Shown here: positions 1 through 8,928 of the stretch, in pieces | Position numbering within the stretch: the first letter of the stretch is position 1 | Layout: each line of letters starts with the position of its first letter | Assembly: GCA_028279205.1 (NCBI GenBank) | Contig: JANQSR010000064.1 | Location: 1-13,986, forward strand | Reading direction: 5' to 3' | Length of the DNA: 13,986 nt | Origin: Simkania sp. | GTDB taxonomy: Bacteria; Chlamydiota; Chlamydiia; Chlamydiales; Simkaniaceae | Made by a program: the position numbers and the translations under genes | The notes under the pieces: generated by a model | What the model saw: the letters and a program-made list of their open reading frames with translations, nothing else | What the model was told of the DNA's origin: nothing | Database searches by the model: none

Positions 1-398
<398 letters not shown>

Positions 399-459
399 TT
401 TTTTTAGAAAATGGTAGTTGATTCTCTCAAGCGTTGTTTTAATTCAGTTTTTTATATTT
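399..459 (+). other. 23S-5S internal transcribed spacer
   Basis: This is an AT-rich spacer of about 60 bp between the two rRNA genes, starting with a T-run. No tRNA is present. It is presumably removed during rRNA processing. Its boundaries depend on the estimated rRNA ends. Confidence 0.7.
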
Positions 460-575
460 TCTTGGTGATTTTAGAGAAGAGGAAACACTTGATCCCATTC
501 CGAACTCAAAAGTTAAGCTCTTCATCGCCGATGGTACTGTACACTAGAGTATGGGAGAGTAGGTCGTTGCCAAGT
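460..575 (+). rRNA. rrf: 5S ribosomal RNA
   Basis: The 5S consensus is clear. It includes the block GATCCCATTCCGAACTC at 490-506, GCCGATGGTACTGT at 527-540 and GGGAGAGTAGGTCGTTGCC around 553-571. The ends CTTGG (461-465) and CCAAG (570-574) pair to form helix I. The length of about 115 nt is normal. The ends are accurate to a few bases only. It follows 23S in the usual rRNA operon order. Confidence 0.95.
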
Positions 576-584
576 TTTGATTTC

Positions 585-618
585 GCAGCCCTTTGGAAAC
601 AAAGGGCTGCTTTTTTTT
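585..618 (+). terminator. Intrinsic terminator of the rRNA operon
   Basis: A perfect 10-bp stem, GCAGCCCTTT / AAAGGGCTGC (585-594 and 601-610), encloses a 6-nt loop and is followed by eight T. It lies 10 bp after 5S. It ends rRNA transcription before the convergent recJ gene, whose stop codon is about 90 bp further on. Confidence 0.95.
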
Positions 619-710
619 CCCATAAAAAATCCTGGAAAGTGTTTACCTAAAAACGTCAACGTGATAACTCCTGCCTCCTCCTTGTCGATGGCAGGGGGTA
701 TTGTTGAAAA

Positions 711-2441
711 TCAGGCTTTCGTTTTAAAATCTTTGATGAGAAGTTGAATGCTCGATTTTCTCAAAAACACATTGACTTGGGGAGTGAAAGCAACTTGCAG
801 AGGGAGATTTCTTTTGCAAAGGCGTGCCCGTTCTTTTCCAAGACCAAACCCGATCCCCTCCAATACACGCTCCTCTTGTTGAAGGAAGAGTTTGAGATGG
901 GTGCTGCCCACGACCTTGGGAGGGCGGATCTGTTTGACGTCAGAATAGAGAAGGGGGGGCGAATTCCCTGTTCCATGCGGTTTAAGAAGTTCGAGAGAGT
1001 CAAGCAAATCAAATGTCAGATCGCTAAATTTGACTTTGGCATCTAGGCGAAGTTTGGGACAGATATCCTCCTTTTTTAGAATTTTATTCGCTGTTTCGAT
1101 GAAAACTTCTCTAAAATAGGGGATATTTTCTTCTTTTATCAAAAAACCTGCAGCATAATCATGCCCTCCGAAACTGATGAGCAGTTCTCGGTGTTTGCGG
1201 AGGATCGATAAGAGGGGAAACTCTGGGATTGTCCGGATCGATCCCTTCCCTACGCCTTGATCAATCGCAATGACAAGGGCAGGACGACTATATTGTTTGC
1301 ATAGGCGTGCTGCCGTGATCGGGATGATTCCTGGGTGCCACTTGTTTGAGTGTAGAACAAGTGCTCTGTTTTCAAATATTTGGGGGTGAGTCTCTAGAAA
1401 ACTTTCCAAGTGACTCAAGTCTTGCCGCTCAATTTTTTGTCTTTTTGTGTTGTTTTCGTCTAGTTCCTTAGCCAAAATTCTGGCGGCTCTTAGGTCTTGA
1501 ATGAGCAGGAGCTCAACCCCTTTCTGAGAATCGTCAATGCGACCCAGACTATTTAGGCGTGGAGCCATCTTGGAAGCGATGTCGGTGATTGTAACGGTGT
1601 TTATATTGATCTTACACACTTCCATTAATTTTAGAAGTCCAGGCCGTTTTGTCTGCTTCAACTGACGCAAACCATATTTGACGAGAATCCGATTTTCTCC
1701 AATCAGAGTCCCCATGTCGGCAACCGTCCCAAGGGCAACGAGATCGAGAAACTGTTTTAAATCGATTAGATCTTTCTGCTGCTTCCCTCTTGAAACCAGG
1801 TAGTTGGTCAAAGCGTGTGCCAACTTGAAAGCAACCCCTACTCCAGTCAAATCCCGATTGGGATAGGTGCTGTTGATCAACTTTGGATTGAGTGTGGCAA
1901 CGCAATGGGGGATTTTTGCGGTCGGTTCATGGTGGTCAGAGACGATCACCTCAATCTCTTTTCGAAAATATTCTGCAATCTCATCTGCGGCAGTGATTCC
2001 GCAGTCAACCGTAATAAAGAGTTTGCACCTATTTTCGAGCGCAAAATCCAAGGCATCGGTCATGATGGTGGAGGAGGAGCCTGCTCTGCAGGGAACATAA
2101 TAGAGAGCGTGAGCACCGACCATGCGCAAAAACTCAATCAAAAGGGTGGTTCCCGTGATCCCATCCACATCGTTGTCTCCATAGACAACGATTGTCTCCT
2201 CTCTTTCGATAGCTTGTATGACCCTCTCCACGGCTTGATCCATGTCGAGTAGCTGGTTTGGATCGATCAGATCGGGAAGCTTTGCGTAGAGATAGTGATC
2301 AATCTCTTCGAAAGAGGTAAACCCTCTTGAAACGAGAACCTGTGCGGTCACAGGGTGGATATTAAACTCTTTTTCAATAGATTGACGCCAGTCTGGCGAT
2401 TCGGTTGGATAGATCCAAGACGGGGGATTTTTTTCTTCCAA
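711..2441 (-). CDS. recJ: Single-stranded-DNA-specific exonuclease RecJ
   Basis: This is a 5'-3' single-strand DNA exonuclease of recombination and mismatch/base-excision repair, in the DHH phosphoesterase family. The 576 residues match the usual length (E. coli RecJ 577). Visible motifs are GDNDVDG (88-94, metal-binding aspartates), VDCGI (145-149), SDHHEP (168-173), a GVGVAFKLA block (200-208), GTVADM (238-243), the DHHA1 glycine motif GGHDYAAGF (425-433), and a C-terminal part that fits the OB-like domain. The start is TTG at 2441, with AGGA 7 bp upstream. An in-frame TAG lies just before it and the next Met is near residue 67, so TTG is the only reasonable start. It sits 44 bp downstream of secDF on the same strand, the order also seen in Chlamydia, and is probably co-transcribed with it. 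Confidence 0.96.
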   Translation of the reverse strand: MEEKNPPSWIYPTESPDWRQSIEKEFNIHPVTAQVLVSRGFTSFEEIDHYLYAKLPDLIDPNQLLDMDQAVERVIQAIEREETIVVYGDNDVDGITGTTLLIEFLRMVGAHALYYVPCRAGSSSTIMTDALDFALENRCKLFITVDCGITAADEIAEYFRKEIEVIVSDHHEPTAKIPHCVATLNPKLINSTYPNRDLTGVGVAFKLAHALTNYLVSRGKQQKDLIDLKQFLDLVALGTVADMGTLIGENRILVKYGLRQLKQTKRPGLLKLMEVCKININTVTITDIASKMAPRLNSLGRIDDSQKGVELLLIQDLRAARILAKELDENNTKRQKIERQDLSHLESFLETHPQIFENRALVLHSNKWHPGIIPITAARLCKQYSRPALVIAIDQGVGKGSIRTIPEFPLLSILRKHRELLISFGGHDYAAGFLIKEENIPYFREVFIETANKILKKEDICPKLRLDAKVKFSDLTFDLLDSLELLKPHGTGNSPPLLYSDVKQIRPPKVVGSTHLKLFLQQEERVLEGIGFGLGKERARLCKRNLPLQVAFTPQVNVFLRKSSIQLLIKDFKTKA

Positions 2442-2485
2442 GAGCGATTCCTAAGTAAAGAGTTTGGTCTAAATTAATCAGCATT

Positions 2486-5400
2486 CTAACTTTCTTTCAA
2501 TGCCAACTTTTTTCGTTCTCTACTTTGAAAAAATAACAAAAGCGGCGAAGCGATGAACAAGGAAGAAAAAGTGCCAAAGATCACCCCGATAACCATAACC
2601 AGGGAGAGTCCGAAAATCGCGCTCCCTCCCAAAAAGAGGAGAGCGAGTAAAACAACTAAAGTGGTGCCAGAGGTCATCAATGTACGACTCAGGGTCACGT
2701 TAAGAGCCTCATTAATCACCTCTTTAAAGGATTTTTTATGCATTTTCTTGAGGTTTTCACGGACACGGTCGAAGATAATAATTGTGTCGTTTAATGAGTA
2801 GCCGATAATGGTCATCAATGCGGCAATAGTATTTAAGTCGATCTGAATCGGAGTCCCCACTGAATGGAAAATAGCGAGAAAAGAGAGAGTGACCAAGACA
2901 TCAATGGCAAGCCCAAGGGTTGCACTTGCTGCGTATTTGAATTCGAAACGTAGGGTGATGTAAAAGAGAATGCAAACGAGGGCTAGGGATAGCCCTAACA
3001 AGGCGTTATTTTTCATCCCGTTTGACATCTGACCGCTAATCGTGGTCCAGTTGGTTTCAAGCTGCTTGAGTGAAGATTCTCTGACCTCGATCCCTTGTTT
3101 GGAGAGGGCGTTTAAGATCCACACAATGCGAGGATTATTTTCGTAAGGGTAAACAGCATCGCTGCTACTTATCTCAAAGGGAAGATACTCAAAAGGTTTT
3201 TTACTCTGATCCAAACTCCGGCTGAGCAAAATTTTCACATGGTTGGAGGGGGAGAGTTCGCGCACCTGAAAATCTGTCTGAGAAAGACCTGCTTTTATCA
3301 GGGCAGCTTCAACGTTTGATCGGTAGTGAGCCTCCTTTCCAGAGGCTTGCTTTAGTTCGAGTGAAAGTGAGTAACCACCTGTAAAGTCCATGCCGACTAG
3401 GGTTCTCTTTTGAAAGACAAAAAGGCAGATTCCAAAAAGTCCAATGATAAGTGAGATAGCAAAACTCAACTTCCCATATTTGAGAAAATCGAATGAGGTT
3501 TTTTTAATCAGGTTTGACATCTTAAGCACGCGACTTTTTGAATGGCCAACCCATTTAGCGAAGAAAAGGCGAGTCATAAAAAGAGCAGAGAACATCGAAG
3601 AGGCGATTCCGATGATCAAGGTGATCGCAAATCCCTTGATCGGCCCTGAATCAAAATGCAAGAGAATCAAAGCGGCTATCACAGTCGTAACATTCGAATC
3701 CAAAACCGCGGAAAAAGCCTTTTTGTACCCCGCTCGAATCGCCTGGGGGAGCCTTTTCGAAAGGGCAAACTCTTCGCGGATCCGTTCAAAGACAAGCACA
3801 TTGGCATCTACTGCCATTCCCACTGTTAAGATAATCCCAGCAATGCCAGCAAGCGTTACGGTTGCTTGGATATTCTGGAGCGTAGCACATATGATGAGCA
3901 GGTTGAACAAGACGGCAACTGAAGCGATTACCCCAGCAAAGCGGTAGTAGCCAACCATGAGCAAAACGACCAAAACAAGAGCGAGAACCGTTGCCAAAAT
4001 ACCCATGTAACGATCTTTGAGTCCGAGTTCGGGGCTTACGTTTTTCTCTGAAAGGATGTAAGGGGCAAAGCTCAAAGAGCCCGCTTTCAAATCAGCTTCT
4101 AAAGAGTTGACCTCCCGTTGTGTGAAACTACCTGTAATTGAGATGTGATCACTAAGAGCCGATTCGATTGCGGGAGCGCTGACGATAGAGCCGTTTAGAA
4201 CAACGGCCATGCGCCATCCACGCCCATTTGTGACCTTCCCAAGTGGCGTGGTTGCAATTTTCTCTTTGGAAAAGGCTTTGGTCCAATTGTACAGATCGTT
4301 TCTTGGATTGATCTTTTGACCGTTTGCCAGGGTTTGTGAAGATTTAACATTAAATGTCAAAAAATTGCCCTGCGAAGGGTCATAAGCGGCTCGCACATCG
4401 ACCAGGTTAGCTCCTTCAAGTGCATAATGATCCATGACGATCAGTAACGGGTGGGACTGCCCTTTCCAGTCAGAGAAGCTGTCGCCGCGGTAAACGGCAA
4501 TCTTGGAGAGCGCATCGTTGAACGTACTTGAAGGCTGAGTCTCTCCTGGTTTAGCGATGCGAAGACCTTGGTCGTAGAGCGTCTTGGCTGCTTGACTCAA
4601 AGGTCTGGCCGTCTCAAACTCCATTGCTCCCCCGTAAAGGTGTTTCCAGGAAATCAGATTGAGGCTTTTGACATCTTTTTGATTGGTGGCGACGGCCTCA
4701 TTCCAAACATCTTGTAAAAATTGATCGACGGAGGAGCTTAAAAGGGTGTTTCCGGTGGAAAATGTTTCATTGACCACGTGGAAATGCATGGAAGAGGCCT
4801 TGATCAGATCTGTTGCAGAGAGGCCTTGCGCGCTTGGAAAATCCAATGTAATGGTGTTTCCCTCTTGCCGAATGGCGACCTCTGAAACGCCCATCTTATT
4901 CACACGTCTGTAAAGTTCATCGATCCCCTTTTTGATCCCCTCTTGACTCGAAACAACGCGGTCATTGGTATCGCGCATCTCGATCTGAACCGTTTTTCCT
5001 CCCGAGAGATCGAGCCCCCAATGGAGAATTTTTCGCTCATCTCCACGAAAATATTTTCTAAAACTCAAAGCCAGGTTGCTCATAAGTGGATTTTTTGTCG
5101 GGGGTGGCACATCAAGTTTAGCATCAAGCTCTGTGTTTGCTTGCGCCGCTAGGTATTCACTTTTCCACTTGAGCAGATCTTCGTGTATCTTGGTCTCAAT
5201 CCGATTTAACGTGTAGATACGCTGCTCGACATTGCTAAATTCGAGAGTTGCACGCCGTTTTGTTCCATGAACTTTAAAATCTTCGTGCGTGGCCATCAGG
5301 ATCGGCCTATAAAAATCTCTGGCTTCAAAGATAAAATCGTTTGCAAAAGAGTGATGCAAAGAGGAGGTTGTTCCTGGGTACCCTTCAAACTGGCTTTGAC

Positions 5401-7054
5401 GCAAAAGTCTCTTTAGCTTTTCAAAATCTTCCAGAAAGGCGCGTGATTTCGGAGAGTTGGGGCTCTTTTGAAGTTGACGGAAGATCTCTTGCACCCCTTT
5501 GGCAATCACGTAGATTGAATTTGTGCGAAACCCTTTCTGAGGGGGCTCAGAGGAGGCCGCAGGAGCATAGACGATCAGGCCGAGTCTCTTTTGGTAAGGG
5601 GGCAGTTTTTCATACGTTGCAAAGTCGTAGATGGGGAAAAGGTTTGCGCTTAGTTGAGGATGGCTGGGGTTCCATTGGGAGCTGATCAACTCCTTTATTT
5701 GACTTGCCTGTTTCTGGGCTAGAGAGCCGATCTCCATAACGAGCAAGCTCTGACTTGCCGTCAGTGAGTTTAAGGCGATTTCGAATCCATCTTTATAGGG
5801 GGTTAGGGACTCTCCTGAGCCTTGAGAGATGCGTGCTATTTCGCTGTAAATGAGCTGATCAAGCCGATCTTTTAGTTGATATCCCTTTTTTTCCTCTTTA
5901 ATTTGCTTTCGCATCTCTTGGATATCGGTGTGAAATTTAAGAAAGAGTTTCTCGCTATTCCAATCAATCTCTATAGCCTCAATCAAAGGATTTTTTGAGC
6001 CGACCAAGAGCGTTTGAAGTGAAGATTGACTGCGTTTTTGTGAATGAAGAGTGGCGAGTGCTTGATCGATCAAGGTGTAAGTCCAAGGAAGTGCGCCCTG
6101 ATTGAAACTACTTTTTTGCTCTCTTAAGATCCTAACCGAGTTGAAGAACCGGTTTTCAAGAGATTTCAAGGTGTCGAACTTCTGCTGATCATGCGCTTCT
6201 AGAAAGGAGTCAGAATTCCTCTTTTCCTGTTCAATTTCTTGAAGCTGAATCCGTTCGATTCTTATTTTGTCCAGCTCATCCTCAAAGGCTTTGGTTAAAT
6301 TAGCAATCACGTTTGATCGCTCTTTCAGACTTGCTTGTGTGAAGGTCGCATAGTAGCGCCTTGCAGTCGGAGAGTTTTCTCCAAAGATTTCGGCGTAAGA
6401 GGAGATTCTTTCAGAAAGGAGTGAGAGAAACTCTCTAGAGCGGGGGCTCTTTTGATAATAGAGGGCGGTTTCGGCAGCGTTAAAGTTTTCGCTTTCCCCT
6501 CCTATGGAGAGAGCCAATTGCTTGAGACGATCATTGACAAGGGCTTGATATTCCTCAGTCACCCCGCCTGTATCCTCTCTCTTCTGGACAAAGGTAAAAA
6601 CCTCTTTTGGATTTGTGGTTTCGAAACGGATAGGAATATTTCTCTTGAGAGTCACTTCGGTTGAGAGGGAGGCCTTCTCCCCTTGTGTCAACGCGAGCTG
6701 AGAGGGGAAAAAGGGGATGAGAGTGCCTGCACGTGGCAAATATTTTTTAAACTTTTCCGCCTCTTTCTCTGAGTGAAATTTAAGGTTGATCAGCTCGGGA
6801 TTTTTTTCGTTAATCTGGATCGATTCGGCTTTGATATCTAGAAGTTTGACAAACGATTTGAGCCAGTCAATCGCTTCGATCTCGAGTCGGTTCAACCGAC
6901 TAGCCGCCTGATGAGCGATCTCATACCCTTGATTTTCTCCAATGGACTTTTTCAGCGGTTTTGTGTAAAAAATGGCCGTCGGAAGTATATTATAGATCGT
7001 TAACAGAATGACAAGTGCGACTAAAGTGTAATGCCAGCGTTTGGGTTTTTCCAT
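2486..7054 (-). CDS. secDF: Fused protein-export membrane protein SecDF with a giant N-terminal periplasmic region
   Basis: SecD and SecF are the accessory, proton-motive-force-driven subunits of the Sec translocon; here they are one 1522-residue polypeptide. Visible order: a transmembrane helix at about 9-28; a mostly helical, charged region of about 640 residues with a likely coiled coil near 255-310; the SecD P1 signature HWGLDLSGG near 678; the SecD membrane domain from about 1010, with VGMAVDANVLVFERIREE near 1080; then SecF, with its first helix near 1190-1215, VGMDFTGGYSL near 1218, IGYSLNDTIIIFDRVREN near 1413 and a basic C-terminus. SecDF fusions are usually about 750 residues. The extra mass lies between TM1 and P1, so it should be periplasmic. 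From memory, Chlamydia SecD is also about 1400 residues, so the enlargement looks lineage-typical. The ATG at 7054 is preceded by GAGAGG at a rather long spacing (11 bp). Confidence 0.96.
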   Translation of the reverse strand: MEKPKRWHYTLVALVILLTIYNILPTAIFYTKPLKKSIGENQGYEIAHQAASRLNRLEIEAIDWLKSFVKLLDIKAESIQINEKNPELINLKFHSEKEAEKFKKYLPRAGTLIPFFPSQLALTQGEKASLSTEVTLKRNIPIRFETTNPKEVFTFVQKREDTGGVTEEYQALVNDRLKQLALSIGGESENFNAAETALYYQKSPRSREFLSLLSERISSYAEIFGENSPTARRYYATFTQASLKERSNVIANLTKAFEDELDKIRIERIQLQEIEQEKRNSDSFLEAHDQQKFDTLKSLENRFFNSVRILREQKSSFNQGALPWTYTLIDQALATLHSQKRSQSSLQTLLVGSKNPLIEAIEIDWNSEKLFLKFHTDIQEMRKQIKEEKKGYQLKDRLDQLIYSEIARISQGSGESLTPYKDGFEIALNSLTASQSLLVMEIGSLAQKQASQIKELISSQWNPSHPQLSANLFPIYDFATYEKLPPYQKRLGLIVYAPAASSEPPQKGFRTNSIYVIAKGVQEIFRQLQKSPNSPKSRAFLEDFEKLKRLLRQSQFEGYPGTTSSLHHSFANDFIFEARDFYRPILMATHEDFKVHGTKRRATLEFSNVEQRIYTLNRIETKIHEDLLKWKSEYLAAQANTELDAKLDVPPPTKNPLMSNLALSFRKYFRGDERKILHWGLDLSGGKTVQIEMRDTNDRVVSSQEGIKKGIDELYRRVNKMGVSEVAIRQEGNTITLDFPSAQGLSATDLIKASSMHFHVVNETFSTGNTLLSSSVDQFLQDVWNEAVATNQKDVKSLNLISWKHLYGGAMEFETARPLSQAAKTLYDQGLRIAKPGETQPSSTFNDALSKIAVYRGDSFSDWKGQSHPLLIVMDHYALEGANLVDVRAAYDPSQGNFLTFNVKSSQTLANGQKINPRNDLYNWTKAFSKEKIATTPLGKVTNGRGWRMAVVLNGSIVSAPAIESALSDHISITGSFTQREVNSLEADLKAGSLSFAPYILSEKNVSPELGLKDRYMGILATVLALVLVVLLMVGYYRFAGVIASVAVLFNLLIICATLQNIQATVTLAGIAGIILTVGMAVDANVLVFERIREEFALSKRLPQAIRAGYKKAFSAVLDSNVTTVIAALILLHFDSGPIKGFAITLIIGIASSMFSALFMTRLFFAKWVGHSKSRVLKMSNLIKKTSFDFLKYGKLSFAISLIIGLFGICLFVFQKRTLVGMDFTGGYSLSLELKQASGKEAHYRSNVEAALIKAGLSQTDFQVRELSPSNHVKILLSRSLDQSKKPFEYLPFEISSSDAVYPYENNPRIVWILNALSKQGIEVRESSLKQLETNWTTISGQMSNGMKNNALLGLSLALVCILFYITLRFEFKYAASATLGLAIDVLVTLSFLAIFHSVGTPIQIDLNTIAALMTIIGYSLNDTIIIFDRVRENLKKMHKKSFKEVINEALNVTLSRTLMTSGTTLVVLLALLFLGGSAIFGLSLVMVIGVIFGTFSSLFIASPLLLFFQSRERKKLALKES

Positions 7055-7120
7055 CTATTCTGAAGCCTCTCAAAATCCTCACAAGGGATAAGGATACGTC
7101 GTTTTGTCGATTCTGTCCAG

Positions 7121-7150
7121 GGTATATTCCAAGGGCACATTTGAGGTCAA
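7121..7150 (-). promoter_or_regulatory. Candidate sigma70-type promoter for secDF-recJ
   Basis: Read on the minus strand, TTGACC (7150-7145) and TATACC (7126-7121) are separated by 18 bp, giving 5/6 and 4/6 matches to the consensus. This predicts a leader of about 60 nt before the secDF ATG. It lies in the divergent gap between secDF and uppS. It is inferred from sequence only. Confidence 0.45.
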
Positions 7151-7261
7151 AATTAGTGCAATTAAAAGAGTTAGAAGAATTTCCCAAAAATGGTAAACTT
7201 CCTCACTTAAACCTTCGGATCCATCCTGCAAACCCATGGAAGAACTTTCCTCCTTTGGATC

Positions 7262-7268
7262 GGAGAGG
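7262..7268 (+). promoter_or_regulatory. Ribosome binding site deciding the uppS start
   Basis: GGAGAGG ends 5 bp before ATG 7274. A GTG two codons upstream (7268) overlaps this Shine-Dalgarno sequence and is therefore an unlikely start. Confidence 0.7.
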
Positions 7269-7273
7269 TGAGT

Positions 7274-8059
7274 ATGAAAAAAAAAAGAATGTTTTCAAGT
7301 AACCCGCTCGATTCAGATCAGCAAGAGCCCTTTTCTGAGCAAGAGATTTCTCTTGTCGATCCCGAGAATGTGCCCCATCATGTTGCGATCATTATGGATG
7401 GTAACCGGAGGTGGGCACAAAGAAGGGGGCATTCTGTCGAAGTGGGTCACCAGCAGGGAACAGAGAGGCTCTCTCAGGTTGTGCGTGCGGCGAGCAGTCT
7501 CGGAATCAGGGCTCTGACGGTTTATGCTTTTTCGACCGAAAATTGGAAGCGATCCTCCTTTGAGGTAGACTCTCTCATGTTTCTTCTTGAAAGGTACTTG
7601 CACAACAAGCGGGAGATCATGGTCAAAGAGGGGGTTAAACTAGAGACAATTGGGGATCTTTCCCGACTGCCCGAAAATGTGCGAAATGCTCTTGATCAAA
7701 CAAAAAAAGCAACGCAAAACGGAGATCAAATTGATTTGATTTTAGCCCTTAATTACGGGGGAAGGGATGAGATACGTCGCGCCTGTTTGAAGCTTATTGA
7801 AGCGTTGGAGAAGGGGAGCATCGAGAAAAAGGAGATCACAGAGAGTCTGTTTAGTCAAAACCTCGATACTGCCCAGTGGCCTGATCCCGACATTCTGATC
7901 CGCTCGAGCGGTGATATTCGGATTAGTAACTTTTTAGTGTGGCAGATCTCTTATAGTGAGATTTACTATACAGATGTTTTGTGGCCCGATTTTTCCAAAA
8001 ATCACTTGTTGCAGGCGGTTCTAGAGTTTCAAAAGAGAAAAAGAAGGTTTGGATCATGA
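7274..8059 (+). CDS. uppS: Isoprenyl transferase / undecaprenyl diphosphate synthase
   Basis: This cis-prenyltransferase extends farnesyl diphosphate with isopentenyl diphosphate to make the C55 lipid carrier used for cell-wall precursor assembly at the inner membrane. The protein has 261 residues from ATG 7274. Visible features are the catalytic motif HVAIIMDGNRRWA (37-49, catalytic Asp 42), AFSTENWKR, LNYGGRDEI and the C-terminal block DPDILIRSSGDIRISNF. In that block the usual SGE or GGE metal-ligand glutamate is Asp (SGD), a conservative but noticeable change. There is a roughly 34-residue N-terminal extension before the core. It is the first gene of the uppS-cdsA-cmk-plsC operon, and its TGA overlaps the cdsA ATG (ATGA), suggesting translational coupling. 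Confidence 0.95.
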   Translation: MKKKRMFSSNPLDSDQQEPFSEQEISLVDPENVPHHVAIIMDGNRRWAQRRGHSVEVGHQQGTERLSQVVRAASSLGIRALTVYAFSTENWKRSSFEVDSLMFLLERYLHNKREIMVKEGVKLETIGDLSRLPENVRNALDQTKKATQNGDQIDLILALNYGGRDEIRRACLKLIEALEKGSIEKKEITESLFSQNLDTAQWPDPDILIRSSGDIRISNFLVWQISYSEIYYTDVLWPDFSKNHLLQAVLEFQKRKRRFGS

Positions 8060-8916
8060 AATTTCAAGACCTTCTCAAAAGAACCATTTACGGCTTAACT
8101 ATCACTCTTATCATAAGCTTGCTTTTGGCTTTCTTCTCTAAACCTCCTGTTCGATTTCTGATCACTATGATCTGTGCAGGACTGGGCGCTCTTTCCATGT
8201 GGGAGTTTATGCGACTGGGCGGGGTGGCTCGTGAAAAAAGGGGGTACCGAAACCTCCTCATGATCTTGGTAAGCCTTGTGATTGCTGGATTTTTTGTTTC
8301 AACAATCGATAGCTTTTATGCGTTTCTTCCCTTCCTGCTCTTTTTCTTAGCAAGCATCATTCTCTTCTTTTACCACTTTAACAAGATAGATGGGTCTCTA
8401 CAGTTGATCTCTCAAGGGTTTTTTGGCCTTATTTACATTGGGTTGCCTTTAGGGTTTATGTTGAAAATTCTCTATTTTTCGAACCATTCGACCCCTCTGG
8501 AGATCGGGCGTTACTTTTTCATTTATCTCTTGGTTGTGACCAAAATCGCAGATATAGGTGCCTACTTTGGTGGACGCTTTTTCGGAAATAGAAAACTTGC
8601 TAAGAAGATCAGTCCCAAGAAGACGGTTGAGGGGGGGATAGCTGGATTTTTAATGGCGCTTCTTTCGAGTCTTCTATTTTACGCCATCGGTCTTCTTGTC
8701 CCAAATCTCGATTTCCCCTTTGTTTCCTCTCTCTGTCTTGGGGTAGCGATCGGGTTGATTGGTCAGTTTGGAGATTTGGCTGAATCGGTGCTCAAACGGG
8801 ATGCTGGAATCAAAGATAGCAACTCTTTGCCTGGTTTAGGTGGAGTTTTGGACATGCTTGACTCTCTCTTTTTTACGACTCCTGCCCTCTATCTATTTCT
8901 CTATTTTTTTAGATAG
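8056..8916 (+). CDS. cdsA: Phosphatidate cytidylyltransferase (CDP-diglyceride synthase)
   Basis: This integral inner-membrane enzyme makes CDP-diacylglycerol from phosphatidic acid and CTP, the branch point of phospholipid synthesis. The 286 residues form a series of hydrophobic segments. They carry the family's C-terminal signature LKRDAGIKDSNSLPGLGG followed by VLDMLDSLFF (about 245-274), and the upstream conserved stretch SPKKTVEGGIAG (about 186-197). The usual PGHGG is PGLGG here. The start is the ATG at 8056 overlapping the uppS stop; longer starts upstream would run inside uppS and lack the hydrophobic N-terminal pattern. cmk follows after 12 bp, and plsC, which makes its substrate, is two genes downstream. 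Confidence 0.96.
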   Translation: MKFQDLLKRTIYGLTITLIISLLLAFFSKPPVRFLITMICAGLGALSMWEFMRLGGVAREKRGYRNLLMILVSLVIAGFFVSTIDSFYAFLPFLLFFLASIILFFYHFNKIDGSLQLISQGFFGLIYIGLPLGFMLKILYFSNHSTPLEIGRYFFIYLLVVTKIADIGAYFGGRFFGNRKLAKKISPKKTVEGGIAGFLMALLSSLLFYAIGLLVPNLDFPFVSSLCLGVAIGLIGQFGDLAESVLKRDAGIKDSNSLPGLGGVLDMLDSLFFTTPALYLFLYFFR

Positions 8917-8928
8917 GCGGGTGGCTTT

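Noticed and set aside
411..650. 79-residue open frame spanning the 23S-5S spacer, 5S and terminator
   Set aside because: It runs across 5S rRNA and the rRNA terminator and is not a protein gene.
670..694. CTGCC/GGCAG inverted repeat as a recJ terminator
   Set aside because: The stem is only 5-6 bp with a long loop and no T-run on the recJ strand.
3444..3947. 167-residue plus-strand open frame, and others opposite secDF
   Set aside because: These are antisense to the strongly conserved SecDF coding sequence; they are compositional shadows without ribosome binding sites.
6990..7187. 65-residue minus-strand open frame overlapping the secDF start
   Set aside because: It overlaps the secDF 5' end out of frame, shows no family features and has no reason to be coding. 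The position recalls the small CT449-type gene in Chlamydia, but I see no evidence for it here.
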